A DNA stretch of 64,000 bases from the NCBI GenBank assembly GCA_029552065.1, contig JAKPEG010000042.1, positions 16,313 through 80,312 of the forward strand, in the 5' to 3' direction. The position numbers and the translations under genes were made by a program. Below, in pieces: positions 18,026-28,200 of the stretch. Below the pieces are notes generated by a model. The model saw nothing but the letters and a program-made list of their open reading frames with translations. It was not told the origin of the DNA and did no database searches. Every line of letters starts with the position of its first letter. The first letter of the stretch is position 1. Source of the DNA: Actinomycetes bacterium. Lineage in GTDB: Bacteria > Actinomycetota > Actinomycetes > Actinomycetales > Dermatophilaceae.

Positions 18026-18802
18026 GTGAACGAGATCCGCGCCCATGTGGCGGCGAGCACAGGGCTCGTGAGATCGGTCAACGAAGACTCCTGGTATGCC
18101 GGCGAGCACCTCTTCGTCGTGGCGGACGGCATGGGGGGACACGCGGCGGGTGACGTCGCGAGCCGACTGGTCGTCGATCTGCTGACCTCGCTCGATCGTG
18201 AGGGCGTCGAGCAGGCAGACGTCGACCTCGTCGTCCAACAGGCCAACGCTGCCGTCCTTGATCATGCGCGCCGCCATCCCGAGGCCGCGGGGATGGGCAC
18301 GACAGTGTGCGGCCTCGTCCGAGGACCTCAGGGGTGGCTTGCTTTCAACGTCGGCGACTCCCGGTGCTACGAGGTGGCCCGCGGGATCCTTCGACAGGTG
18401 ACCGTGGACCACTCGGAGGTGCAGGAACTGGTCGACCTGGGCCAGATCAGCCGGGAGGAGGCGCGCGTGCATCCGCGGCGGAACGTGGTCACTCGGGCGG
18501 TGGGGCAGGTGCCGGCCCCCGTCGTCGACTTCTTCCACGTCGTGGCCGAACAGGGCTCTCGGTTCCTCGTGACATCCGACGGTGTCACTCTCGAGGTCCG
18601 CGACGGTGACCTCGCCCGCATGTGTGCCGAGATCGCTGACGGGGCCTTGCTCGCCCAGCGCCTGGTGCAGGCTGCCGATGACGCGGGCGGATTCGACAAC
18701 GCGACGGCAATCGTCATCGACGATGCGTTCTCGGGTGAGGCTCCGGAGCCGAGCTCCTCGACGATCCCCCGGGATCTCATCGTCCGTGAGGTGGCGCAAT
18801 GA
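18026..18802 (+). CDS. PP2C-family Ser/Thr protein phosphatase, module A
   Basis: 258-residue PPM/PP2C phosphatase, cytoplasmic. Metal-binding motifs are complete: RSVNEDSW, VVADGMGGHAAGD, NVGDSRCY, VTSDGVTLEV, and the C-terminal GGFDNATAIVIDD. It should dephosphorylate substrates of the kinase at 20499. The GTG start at 18026 has no strong Shine-Dalgarno, and the gene lies 12 bases after the RDD gene, so coupling is likely. Its stop overlaps the FHA gene start by ATGA. It is clearly paralogous to the phosphatase at 45746 (shared QVTVDHSEVQELVD) but well diverged. Confidence 0.93.
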   Translation: MNEIRAHVAASTGLVRSVNEDSWYAGEHLFVVADGMGGHAAGDVASRLVVDLLTSLDREGVEQADVDLVVQQANAAVLDHARRHPEAAGMGTTVCGLVRGPQGWLAFNVGDSRCYEVARGILRQVTVDHSEVQELVDLGQISREEARVHPRRNVVTRAVGQVPAPVVDFFHVVAEQGSRFLVTSDGVTLEVRDGDLARMCAEIADGALLAQRLVQAADDAGGFDNATAIVIDDAFSGEAPEPSSSTIPRDLIVREVAQ

Positions 18803-20502
18803 CCGAGCCGCAGTCCCTATCCGTGACCTTCGCGCCGGGCACTCGTGCGGCGTGTGCGACCTCGACGATGGTCCTGCTCGTCGATCGGCCGCTGAGCGAC
18901 GAGCTCGTCCTGCGGGCATGGGAGTCGATGAGTCGGGGCGACGAGGCGGCCCAGATCGTCGACATCCTCATGACCGACGGCATGATCCACGCGCCGCACT
19001 TTGCTCTCGTCGCCCTGCCGGATCACCACACCACCCGGATCGTCGTGCGCGGCAGTCTTTCGGTCCTCGGTGTCGAGGAGGGGGGCGAGTTCCACACGAG
19101 CGGCGGGAGCCTGCTCACCGACGAATCGCGGGGCCGGTTGGTCCGCGCCCGCATCACGGCGGAGGTGACCGACGATCCGGCCATGTTCCCGTTCGGCACG
19201 GGGGTCGTGCCGGCCTCGACGGTGGCGATGTCCTCGACCGGGTCCGACATTCGTCCTGAGATGGCGGCGGAGCCCGAGGCAGTGGCGGAACTCGAGGCAG
19301 TGGCGGAACCCGAGGCAGTGGCGGAACCAGAGGCAGTGGCGGAACCCGAGGCAGTGGCGGGGCCGGAGGCGGACCCGCCGGCAGTCCCCGACGCGCGGCC
19401 CGTGAGCGACGGGCCTGACACCTCCGATTCGTCCGCACCTGCACGAGAGACCGCTCTCGGTGAAGGGTCGCACGAGGAGTCCGAGGGTGTCGTTGCGACA
19501 GAAGCCGTCCCGACCGGCGGCTACGCACGCCTGTTCGGCCCGCCCAAGCCGTCCCGCCCTGGCATGCCGGGCCGCGACTCGCCGCCCCCCGCCGCTACCG
19601 TGGCGCCGCCCGACCCGGATCCCGACGAGTCGCGGCCGGCACACCCGGATCCCGGCGTGCCCACAGAGGTCGAGTTCGGGGACACGAACGATGTCTCCGT
19701 TGCGACGCACGGCACCCCCGAGGTCGCCCCCTATTCGGCGGATCGATCGGCCTCGGACGATGAAGTCATCGAAGGGCTCCCCGAGCACCTTTTCGGCGTG
19801 GGAGGCGTGGTGTCCCGCCGAGGATCAGCCGGTCCCGTGCCGACGAACCCCGTGCCGACGAACCCGGTGCCGACGAACCCCGAGCCGACGCGGGGCGACC
19901 GCAATGGTGGCACCGGGGCGGGCGAGCCGGACGGTGGGTCACCGCAGAGCCTCGGCTGCCCGACCGAAGCTGCCCGGTGGACCCACGGAAGGACGGACCA
20001 CACCGTCAACCGGGCGAGCCTGGGGGTCACGCAGGGGCCGGTGATCGTCTGGGCGGCTCGCTGCCCCCTCGGGCACCCGAGCCAGGCCGCGGCGACGCAT
20101 TGCCGGGTCTGTGGACGGTCGATGCCGCCGAACGCACCTCGGGAGGAGATCGAACGACCCGTCTTGGGGCGCCTCGTGCTCCCGACGGGCGGCACTGTCG
20201 AGCTTGGTGGCCCCCTCATCCTCGGTCGAGACCCGAAACTGCCGACGGAGGCGTCTCATCCGGCACCCGAGCTGGTCATCCTCAACGACCCGCGCCGTGA
20301 GGTCTCCAGCCAGCACGCCGCGATCACGCTCAACTACTGGGATGTCACCCTCACGGATCTCGGGTCGACCAACGGGACCGAACTCGTCACGCCCGACGGG
20401 CGCCGCCAACGGCTGGTCGCACACACCCCGATCGTCATCGTGCCGGGGACTCGGGTCATCCTCGCCGAGGTCTTCGAGATGACCTTCGAGGCCATGCCAT
20501 GA
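18799..20502 (+). CDS. Zinc-ribbon/FHA-domain phosphopeptide-binding protein, module A
   Basis: 567 residues. Residues 1-~150 form an unrecognised globular domain (LSVTFAPGTRAACATSTMVL). An acidic low-complexity linker with EAVAEP and PVPTN repeats follows, then a short zinc ribbon (CPLGHPSQAAATHCRVCGRS) and a C-terminal FHA domain (~460-567) with the phosphothreonine-binding residues LILGRDP, SSQHAAI and GSTNGTEL. It is expected to read Thr phosphorylation made by the following kinase. Both gene boundaries overlap by ATGA, so it is translated with phosphatase and kinase. The counterpart at 46528 has the same order of domains, but its linker is Pro-rich and unrelated. Confidence 0.9.
   Translation: MTEPQSLSVTFAPGTRAACATSTMVLLVDRPLSDELVLRAWESMSRGDEAAQIVDILMTDGMIHAPHFALVALPDHHTTRIVVRGSLSVLGVEEGGEFHTSGGSLLTDESRGRLVRARITAEVTDDPAMFPFGTGVVPASTVAMSSTGSDIRPEMAAEPEAVAELEAVAEPEAVAEPEAVAEPEAVAGPEADPPAVPDARPVSDGPDTSDSSAPARETALGEGSHEESEGVVATEAVPTGGYARLFGPPKPSRPGMPGRDSPPPAATVAPPDPDPDESRPAHPDPGVPTEVEFGDTNDVSVATHGTPEVAPYSADRSASDDEVIEGLPEHLFGVGGVVSRRGSAGPVPTNPVPTNPVPTNPEPTRGDRNGGTGAGEPDGGSPQSLGCPTEAARWTHGRTDHTVNRASLGVTQGPVIVWAARCPLGHPSQAAATHCRVCGRSMPPNAPREEIERPVLGRLVLPTGGTVELGGPLILGRDPKLPTEASHPAPELVILNDPRREVSSQHAAITLNYWDVTLTDLGSTNGTELVTPDGRRQRLVAHTPIVIVPGTRVILAEVFEMTFEAMP
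19276..19365 (+). repeat. 18-bp x5 in-frame tandem repeat in FHA gene A
   Basis: Five 18-base units (19276-19365), each starting GAGGCAGTGGCGG, encode EAVAE(L/P) repeats. Units are nearly identical and use GCA and GAA codons that are otherwise uncommon here, pointing to recent slippage expansion. Confidence 0.93.
19834..19893 (+). repeat. 15-bp x4 in-frame tandem repeat in FHA gene A
   Basis: Four 15-base units encoding PVPTN, PVPTN, PVPTN and a degenerate PEPTR, in the linker before the zinc ribbon. The first two units are identical. Confidence 0.92.
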
Positions 20503-22028
20503 GCCGTCCGGCTCCAACCATCGCGGGGCACGTCCACCTGCGACTTTTGAGTTCCGCGGGTGGCTACGGCGATGTGCACCTCTACGAGGAGACTGCCCTC
20601 GGCCGCCGGGTGGCCGTCAAGGTGATCCGTGAACTGGAGGTGGGGACCGACGCGGTGCGCAGGTTCCTCGCCGAGGCCAACACGATGGCCAAGCTGGAGC
20701 ATCCAAACATCGTCCGGGTCTACGGCTCGGGACGCACGTCCGACGGGCGGCCCTACATCGCGATGCAGTACTGCCCGGGCGACACCTACGAGCGGCGAGT
20801 GGCGGGTGGGCCGATGTCCGTCGCCGAGGTGGTGTCGACGGGGGTGCGGGTCGGGTCTGCAGTCGAGACGGCCCATCGGGCGAGCCTGCTGCACCGGGAC
20901 ATCAAGCCGGCGAACATCCTCAAGACCCCGTGGGGTGCGCCGGGCCTCACCGACTTCGGCGTCGCCCATCAGATGTCCGGGGACGAAGCCGACAGCGGGG
21001 ACGTGGGTGTGTCCGTGCCGTGGTCGCCCCCCGAGATGCTCTACACCTCCACCAACGGGTCGCCCGCCTCTGACGTCTATTCGCTGGCAGCCACCCTTTG
21101 GCACCTCCTCGTGGGCCGACCGCCCTTTTGGCTGCCGACCGGTGACAACGGCACCATGGCGACGATGTCGCGGATCCGCGACCTCCCTTCCCCCCGGACG
21201 CATCGCTCCGACGTTCCGGAGTCTCTCGAACGGGTGCTGCGTCAAGCACTCTCAAAACGTCCGGAGCAACGTCAGCAGTCGATGGCGGCATTCATCCGCG
21301 ACCTGCAGGCAGTCGAATCCGAGCAACGGTGGCCGGTCACCGAGTCGGTGGTCACGGACCTCTCGGTCCCCGTGGCCGAGATTCCCGAGAACGTCGTGGG
21401 TCCGGTCGGGGGACCGTCCGCCGCGCACGGAAGCGGCACGGTCATGCGCCCGCGGATGACCGGCCAGGTCGACACTGCCGCAGCGGACCCGCAAGCGCCC
21501 CAGCGGACCCAGCTCCGGCCGGGATCGTCGGGAGCCGGGGGCAGCGCCCGCCCGCCGGGAACCATGGTCCGGCCGAGGGTCACTCATGTCGACGTCCCAC
21601 CGGGTCCCGAGCCAACCGCGACCGGGCGGAACCGGCACAGACTGGTCGCGGCGGGAATCGCCCTTCTCCTGGTCGCCATCGTCCTCGGACTTGTCCTGCT
21701 CCGACGGGGCTCGACACCCGCGTCCTCGCCCCCGTCGCCCAGCACCTCGATCGATTCCGGCCATCTCGAGGATGCGGTGCCGCCGGGTCCGGTCGCCGTC
21801 AAGGGCAGTCGGTCCGGGAACGAGGTGACCTTCTCCTGGGACTACAGCGCTCGCCAGGCCGCGGATGAATTCCGTTGGCGGGTGGTGGGCGGACAGTCGG
21901 GAACCAGCAAGAGCCCGACCGTCAAACTCTCCGCCGCCAACGATGCCCCGATGTGTCTTCAGGTCATCGTCGTGCGCGCCGATGGCACGGGCGCCGCCCG
22001 GGATTGGTCTGCGCCCGGCTGCGCCTGA
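20499..22028 (+). CDS. Membrane Ser/Thr protein kinase, module A
   Basis: 509 residues. The N-terminal kinase domain (~1-275) has a Gly-loop SAGGYGDV, VAVKVI lysine, HRDIKPANIL catalytic loop and TDFGVA metal-binding motif, all intact. The P+1 loop is unusual: GVSVPWSPPE instead of the common GTxxYMAPE. A Pro/Gly linker, one TM (~381-402, LVAAGIALLLVAIVLGLVLL) and an extracellular ~100-residue beta domain (FSWDYSARQAADEFRWRVV) complete it. The domain resembles a fibronectin-III sandwich. It is coupled to the FHA gene by ATGA. It probably acts with the phosphatase and FHA protein as one phospho-switch. The paralogue is at 48076. Confidence 0.93.
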   Translation: MSRPAPTIAGHVHLRLLSSAGGYGDVHLYEETALGRRVAVKVIRELEVGTDAVRRFLAEANTMAKLEHPNIVRVYGSGRTSDGRPYIAMQYCPGDTYERRVAGGPMSVAEVVSTGVRVGSAVETAHRASLLHRDIKPANILKTPWGAPGLTDFGVAHQMSGDEADSGDVGVSVPWSPPEMLYTSTNGSPASDVYSLAATLWHLLVGRPPFWLPTGDNGTMATMSRIRDLPSPRTHRSDVPESLERVLRQALSKRPEQRQQSMAAFIRDLQAVESEQRWPVTESVVTDLSVPVAEIPENVVGPVGGPSAAHGSGTVMRPRMTGQVDTAAADPQAPQRTQLRPGSSGAGGSARPPGTMVRPRVTHVDVPPGPEPTATGRNRHRLVAAGIALLLVAIVLGLVLLRRGSTPASSPPSPSTSIDSGHLEDAVPPGPVAVKGSRSGNEVTFSWDYSARQAADEFRWRVVGGQSGTSKSPTVKLSAANDAPMCLQVIVVRADGTGAARDWSAPGCA

Positions 22029-22088
22029 TCGAAACTCCCACGTGCACGGCATTTCCAGCGATGTGCGCACCCGATTCCGATGTCCCTT

Positions 22089-22112
22089 CTTCTGGGGACA
22101 AATGCCCAGAAG
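22089..22112 (+). terminator. Hairpin after kinase A gene
   Basis: An 8-base perfect stem, CTTCTGGG/CCCAGAAG, with an 8-base loop, followed by GGCTCTTCTTT. It lies 60 bases after the kinase stop and upstream of the giant-protein gene. It could be a terminator or attenuator separating the signalling genes from the giant gene. Confidence 0.4.
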
Positions 22113-22203
22113 GGCTCTTCTTTCGCGAATCGCCGAACTATCGTCCAGCGGTGGGGGTCGAGGCGACATTCGCGCTCGATAACGCATCAGGGGGAGGTTT
22201 CGG

Positions 22204-25200
22204 ATGTCGCGTGGACGCCGGTTCGGTCTCACCCGTCCCAACCTCCGGCAGGTGCGAGTCATTGCGGCCGTGGTCGTGGGGGCCCTGGCCGCCACGTCGC
22301 TCGCGGTATTCGCCTACCTCAGTCGTGGCTACCCGGCCAACCGGGTGGATCTCAACGACGCCGGCGTCTGGGTGACGAATGACGCGAGGGGGCTGTTCGG
22401 TCGGCTCAACAAGTCGGTCAGTTCCCTCGACGCCTACTTCAACCCGACGGGTGGTGCCCAGACGGCATACACCCTGGATGTCGTCCAAGACGGTGCCACC
22501 GTCCTCGGCTGGGACCGGGCCGCGGGCAAGCTCAGCCCGGTCAATGTCGCCACGGCCCGGTTGGTCGACGACGGAAGCGTCCCCATGTCCAGCACGATGA
22601 TCCTCGCGATGCGCGCGGGCACGCTCGCGACCCTCGACCCATTGACCGGCAAGGTCTGGGCCATCAGGTACTCGCCGGAGTCGCCGGCACCGATGTCGCT
22701 GTCCGGTGTCGCCGCCGGGTCGCGGCCGCTTGCCGAGCTGGGCGGCCCGCCGAAGGACCTCGTCCTCAAGGAGGGGGCCAGGTTCGCGGACCTGACCGTC
22801 GACAGCGTCGGGTCTGTGTACGCGGCGACCATCGCTGGCAAGGCGGTGACGATCCCGGTCGAGGGCGGCCAACTGCAGGAACCGGTCGGCAGCGAGGCGC
22901 CGAAGCGCGAGTCGATCGAGCTCACCGCGGTCGGTGCGCACGTGGCGGCCCTCGACGTCATCGGGGGAACCCTGGCCGTCGACGATCACGCCCCGGCGAA
23001 ACGCGCTGAGCTTGGGGCCGGCGCGAGACTGCAACTGCCTGGGGCCGATGCCACCGAGGTGCTCGTCGCCACCCCGACATCGCTCTACGGCTTCTCGGTG
23101 ACGACTCCGGAGGCGACGGCCCGGCTGCTCAGCGCCGCCGGCGCTGGTGCCCCGGCCGTTCCGGTCCGGGTCCGCGACTGCGCGTATGCCGCGTGGCCCG
23201 GTGCTCCGGGCGTGGCGGTGAAGGCATGTGGCGAGGGCGGCGCCGTGCCCATGACCATGCGCAACGCCGGCGCCGTGATCGAGCGGCCGGTCTTCCGGAT
23301 CAATCGCGGCCAGGTGCTGCTCAACGACACGGCCGACGGTGAGATCTACGACGTCGGGACCCTCGAGCGCGTGGACAACTGGGAACAAGTGAGGGATGCC
23401 GTCGCCTCGGACACGGTCGTCGACAAGCAACTGGTCAGCCAGGAAAAGGAGAAGCCGAAGGCCGGCGGCGACGACCTCGGTGCCCGGCCCGGCCGCACGA
23501 CGATCCTCAACGTCCTGGACAACGACACCGACAAGGGCGGACGCATCCTCTCGGTGTCCTCGGTGACCCAGCCGGGCAACGCCCACGCCAAGGTGAGCAT
23601 CGCGCCGGACGGTCAGACCCTGATCTACACGCTCGATGATCAAGGGGGCGACGCCGAGTTCAGCTATCAGCTGAGCAACGGGGTCGCCGAGGACAAGGGA
23701 CAGGTCAGGGTCGAGGATCGCGGGCTCACCCGCAACGACCCTCCGCACCGTCGCGCGGGCGCAAGCGACCCGACGCTCACGGTCGCCTCCGGTGGGACCC
23801 TGCCGGTGCAGGTGCTCGACCAGTGGCGTGATCCCGATGGGGACCCGGTGGGACTCGCCTCGGCAGCGGCCACCGAGGGCTCGACCAACCTCACCTCGGA
23901 CGGGCGGATCGAACTCACCGCGGCAGTCACGGCGACCGCGGGGCATACTCGAATCGCCTACGGGGTGAGCGACGGCCGGTCCGAGCCGGTCAAGCAGGAC
24001 CTGGCGGTGTCGGTTCTCGGGTCTGGCGAGATCAACTCCACCCCCGCGGTCACCGAGCCTGACGTCGCCCGCGGTGAAGTGGGTCGTCAGATCGCACTGC
24101 TGCCGCTGCTCAACGACATCCCCGGGGCCGATCCGCTCAACCCCAAGGCCGTGCTCAAGATCGCAGCCTCGGTGGCACCCCGAGAGGGCCTGCAGGTGCA
24201 GACGGACCTCGTCTCCGGACGGGTGGCGGTGACCGGGGCGCAACCCGGCCACTACTTCCTCGACTATGCGGTCGCCTTCGGCAGCGCCGCCATCGCCAAG
24301 GGCGCGTTGCGCGTGGACATCGATCCGGCCAACGACGCCGAGAAGTCGCCCGTCGCGGTCCCCGACAAGGCCGTGGTCCGCGGGGGCGGCTCGATCCTCG
24401 TCGACGTGCTGTCCAACGACTCCGACCCACTCGGCTCGGTGCTTACTGTGCAGTCCGCGGTTGCGGCGAAGTCCTCGGAGTTGCAGGCAGCGGTTATCGA
24501 CGGACGCTGGCTCAAGCTCACCCCCTCGACCCCCGCACTGTCCGAGAACCCCACACTGGTCACCTACCGGATCTCCAACGGGGTCGCCGCCCCCGTCGAG
24601 GGCACGGTGTCGGTGACCCAGCTCGAGGCGGCCAGCCCCGACACCATCCTCACGCGCACGGACTACGGCACGGTCCGGGCCGGCGACGCGACGACGATCC
24701 GAGTGCTCGACAACGATGCCGCCCTGTCCGGGGCGACCCTCACGCTGTTGGGCAACATCGAAGGGGCCAAGGCGGCCGGTCAGCTCAAGGTCTACAACCC
24801 TGGCGCCGCGGACGCGATGGCCGGCGACATCGGCGCGGCATACGTGAGCGGCGACGCGGTGCGCTTCGTCGCGCCGTTGCACAGCACGCAACCGATGAAG
24901 GTCGTCGTGGAGTACGTCGCGCAGACCCAGAACGGCGACCGGGGAAGCGGCCTGATCGAGGTCACGGTCAACCCCGAGCCGACCGCCACGTCAAGCAACC
25001 AGGCACCCACCCCACACCCCATCGAGGTGCGCGCTGTCTCGGGCGAGACCGTGACGATCCCCGTGGACCCCTACAACAACGACCCCGACGGCGACTCCAC
25101 GTCAGTCGTGGGAATTGCGTCCGGTCCGACGCTGGGTCGCATCCTCGGCTTCTCACCGACCGGGCTCACCTACCAGGCCTACCCGGACGCGTTCGCACAG

Positions 25201-28200
25201 GGCACCGACTCGTTCAACTACGTCGTCGTCGACCGATTCGGTGCCACCGCGACCTCCACCGTGCGGGTGGGTGTGACTCCCCCCGCAGCCCCCCAAGTGG
25301 CTGTCGCGGCTCCGCTGTCGGTCACCGCGGCGCCCGGTGCGAAGGTGACCCTCTACCCGCTGCATTCCGCCTCCTTCGTCAAGACCGATCCCGTGCACGT
25401 GGTGCCGTGGGACGGCTCCGGCAACGAGTTGCCCGAAGGCACGTCGCTCGACGAGAGCACCCAGTCGATCAGCACGATCGTGGGCAGTGCGAGCGCGCAT
25501 CCGAACCAGTTCACCTACAAACTCACCGGCAACGCGGGCGAGAGTGCTTCGGCCACGGTGACCGTCTATGCCGTGGAGGGGTTCAAGAACCCGCCACGCC
25601 TGCAGGACATGACGGTGAAGCCGGACGGCTCGGGCCGGGCCACAGTCGACGTGCTCGCCAGGGCATTCGACCCGGACGGCGATTCCGCCAGACTCAAGGT
25701 CACCCGAGTCGGCGACTCGTCGGCCACGGTCAGCGGCGGGAAGATCACGGTGCCGGTGACGACGTCGGTGCGCGCCATCCCGTTCGAGGTGACCGACGAG
25801 TCCGGGGCGACGTCCGCTGCCGTGATCCACGTCCCGCGCGAGGGCGCGGGCGGCCCCTATCTGCGGGCTGGGAGTGTGATCAAGGTCGACGAAGGCGCCT
25901 CGGTCACGGTCAAGGTCGCCGACTACGTCGACGACCCGACCGGAAAGCCGGTTCGACTCACCCTCACCGAGCTCATCACAGCCGGCCCGTCTGGCCACCT
26001 CACGGCATCGGCCTCGAGCGGCACCGAGTTGACCGTCACGGCGGGCGCGGGCTACATCGGCCCAGGCCAGGTGATCGCCGAGTTCACGAACGGGACGACT
26101 CTTGACGATCCGCTCGGCATCAAGACGTTCGTCGCCATCCCGGTCCAGGTGGGTCCAGAGACGCCTGTCCTGCGCTGCCCGTCGGACGTCATTGCGGTGG
26201 TGCGCGGTGGACGCGACGTCGTGCGCGACATCACGAGCATGTGCTCTGTCTGGTCACCGACCAAGGAGATGGCCGACTCGCTGCGCTTCGAGGGCACCTG
26301 GACAACCCCGCTCAGCGGAGTCGCGATCCGCAACGGTCGGGCCCTCACCATCGACGCCTCGAGCGCCGCGACACCGGGTGCGGCGGGCGTCATCGCGGTG
26401 ACCGCCGCGGGGACCAAGGCCAAACCCTCGTCGCTCAACGTCGTCGTCCGCGAGGCACCGCCGGCCACGCTCGCCCAGATCACCCTCCCGGAGATGAAGG
26501 CCGGCGAGCGCCGCGACATCACCGTCGCCGACTACTTCACCTCGCCGCTCAAGGACCCGCACCCGCAGATCATCTCGTTCGCGAAATCCGCGGGGATGGG
26601 CGCCCAAACGGCGGCCGAGGGCATGCGCGTGTCCATCACCCCGGCGGCCGAGAGTTACGGCCGGATGGAGTTCCGAGTCGTCGTCACGGACGTGGTCGAG
26701 AAGGACGACGTCGACCGGGCCCGCCGGGTCACCGGCACGATCGCCTTCGACGTGTTCACCCGCCCGGATCCACCCGGGCAGCCGCAACCGCAGACGGCCC
26801 TGCTCTCTCGATCTGCGCAGCTGCTGTGGGCGGTCCCGGCAAGCCACGGGGCACCGATCCTCGACTACGAGGTGAGCTGGCCCGGCGGGACCCAGACCTG
26901 CTCCTCGACGCCGTGCACGATCACCGGGCTCGAGAACGGCAAGGACTACTCGTTCAAGGTCCGGGCCCGGAACAAGGCGGGCTGGTCGGACTTGTCGGCA
27001 CCCTCCGCCAACACCCGGCCCAACGTCAAGCCACTCGACGTGGTGGCCAAGCAGACTGCGGCGGACGACAAGTCCGTCACCCTCGAGTGGTCGTCGGCCC
27101 AGGGCGACGGCTCGGCGATCACCGACTACATCGTCGCGTGGAACGGCCGCACGCAGTCGGTGGGTTCCGCACTCACCGGGACATTCCCCGTGCCGGCGAA
27201 CGGCCCGCCATACACGTTCACCCTGGTCGCGAAGAACAACTCGACGAGCAGCAATCCCTCGACGGTTGTCGGCCACGCCGCCGGCATCCCCTCGATCGCG
27301 GGAGCGGTCGTGCCCTCCCAGGCCGCGCCTGCGGATTCGAGCACGACGACGGTGACGATCCAGGTCAACGATGCCGGCCCGAACGGCCCGGAACCGGTGA
27401 GCTACACAGTCCTGCGGGATGGGGCTGCCCTGCCCGCGTGCAAGGGGATCGCGGGTAGCGTCTGCACCGACCAGGGCGTGACCAACGGCAAGATCTACAC
27501 CTACTCGGCGACGGTGTCGACGACCTTCCTCGGGGTCACTCGTACGTCCGCGGCCAAGAGCGCCCCACCCTTCACGCCGTACGGTCTGCCGGGTGCCTGG
27601 AGCGCGCCCACGGCACGGGCCGCCAACCTGAGCAACGGGGTGACCCTCACCTACACCGTCCCACCCTCACGCGGCAGTACCTCGGTGGTCACCGCCGACC
27701 TCGGTCTCGGCCCGGTGTCGGTGCCAGGCCCGGGGCCAAACGGGGGGGCGGCGACCGCGACGGTGCCCGGCAAACAGGGCGGTGGCCAGGTCGTCCTCAA
27801 GGTCTGCAACGAAGGCGGCAAGTGCAGCAGCTCACCAGCCGTCCCCTACAACGCCTATGCCGACACCCCCACCCCGACCTTCTTCAGCGGATCGGTCAAC
27901 GGACCGCAGGTGTGTGTGGGGGCCACGTCTGCGGGCACCGGCTGGTCCGCGACTTTGACTCTCAGCGGTCCGGGCGTCAGCCAGAGCATCTCGGGCTCGG
28001 GCGCGCTTCAGATCGGCCCGCTGTGCGCCAACGTCGGGTACAGCACCTCGGCCACGTTCACTGCGACGGTGACCGATTCCGGCCACCCCAACGGGGAGCC
28101 GGGGCGGTCGACCAAGTCCAACTCATGGGGAGCAAGCACGGGACCGCCGCCCTTATCGGTGGTGCCGTACACCGAGGCCACTACAAGCCCCTATGGCATG

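Noticed and set aside
19276..19893. CRISPR-like repeats
   Set aside because: The repeats are in-frame, adjacent without spacers and encode linker peptides.
22138..24891. A 917-codon minus-strand frame under giant protein A
   Set aside because: Same reason: a GC-driven antisense frame with no recognisable protein features.
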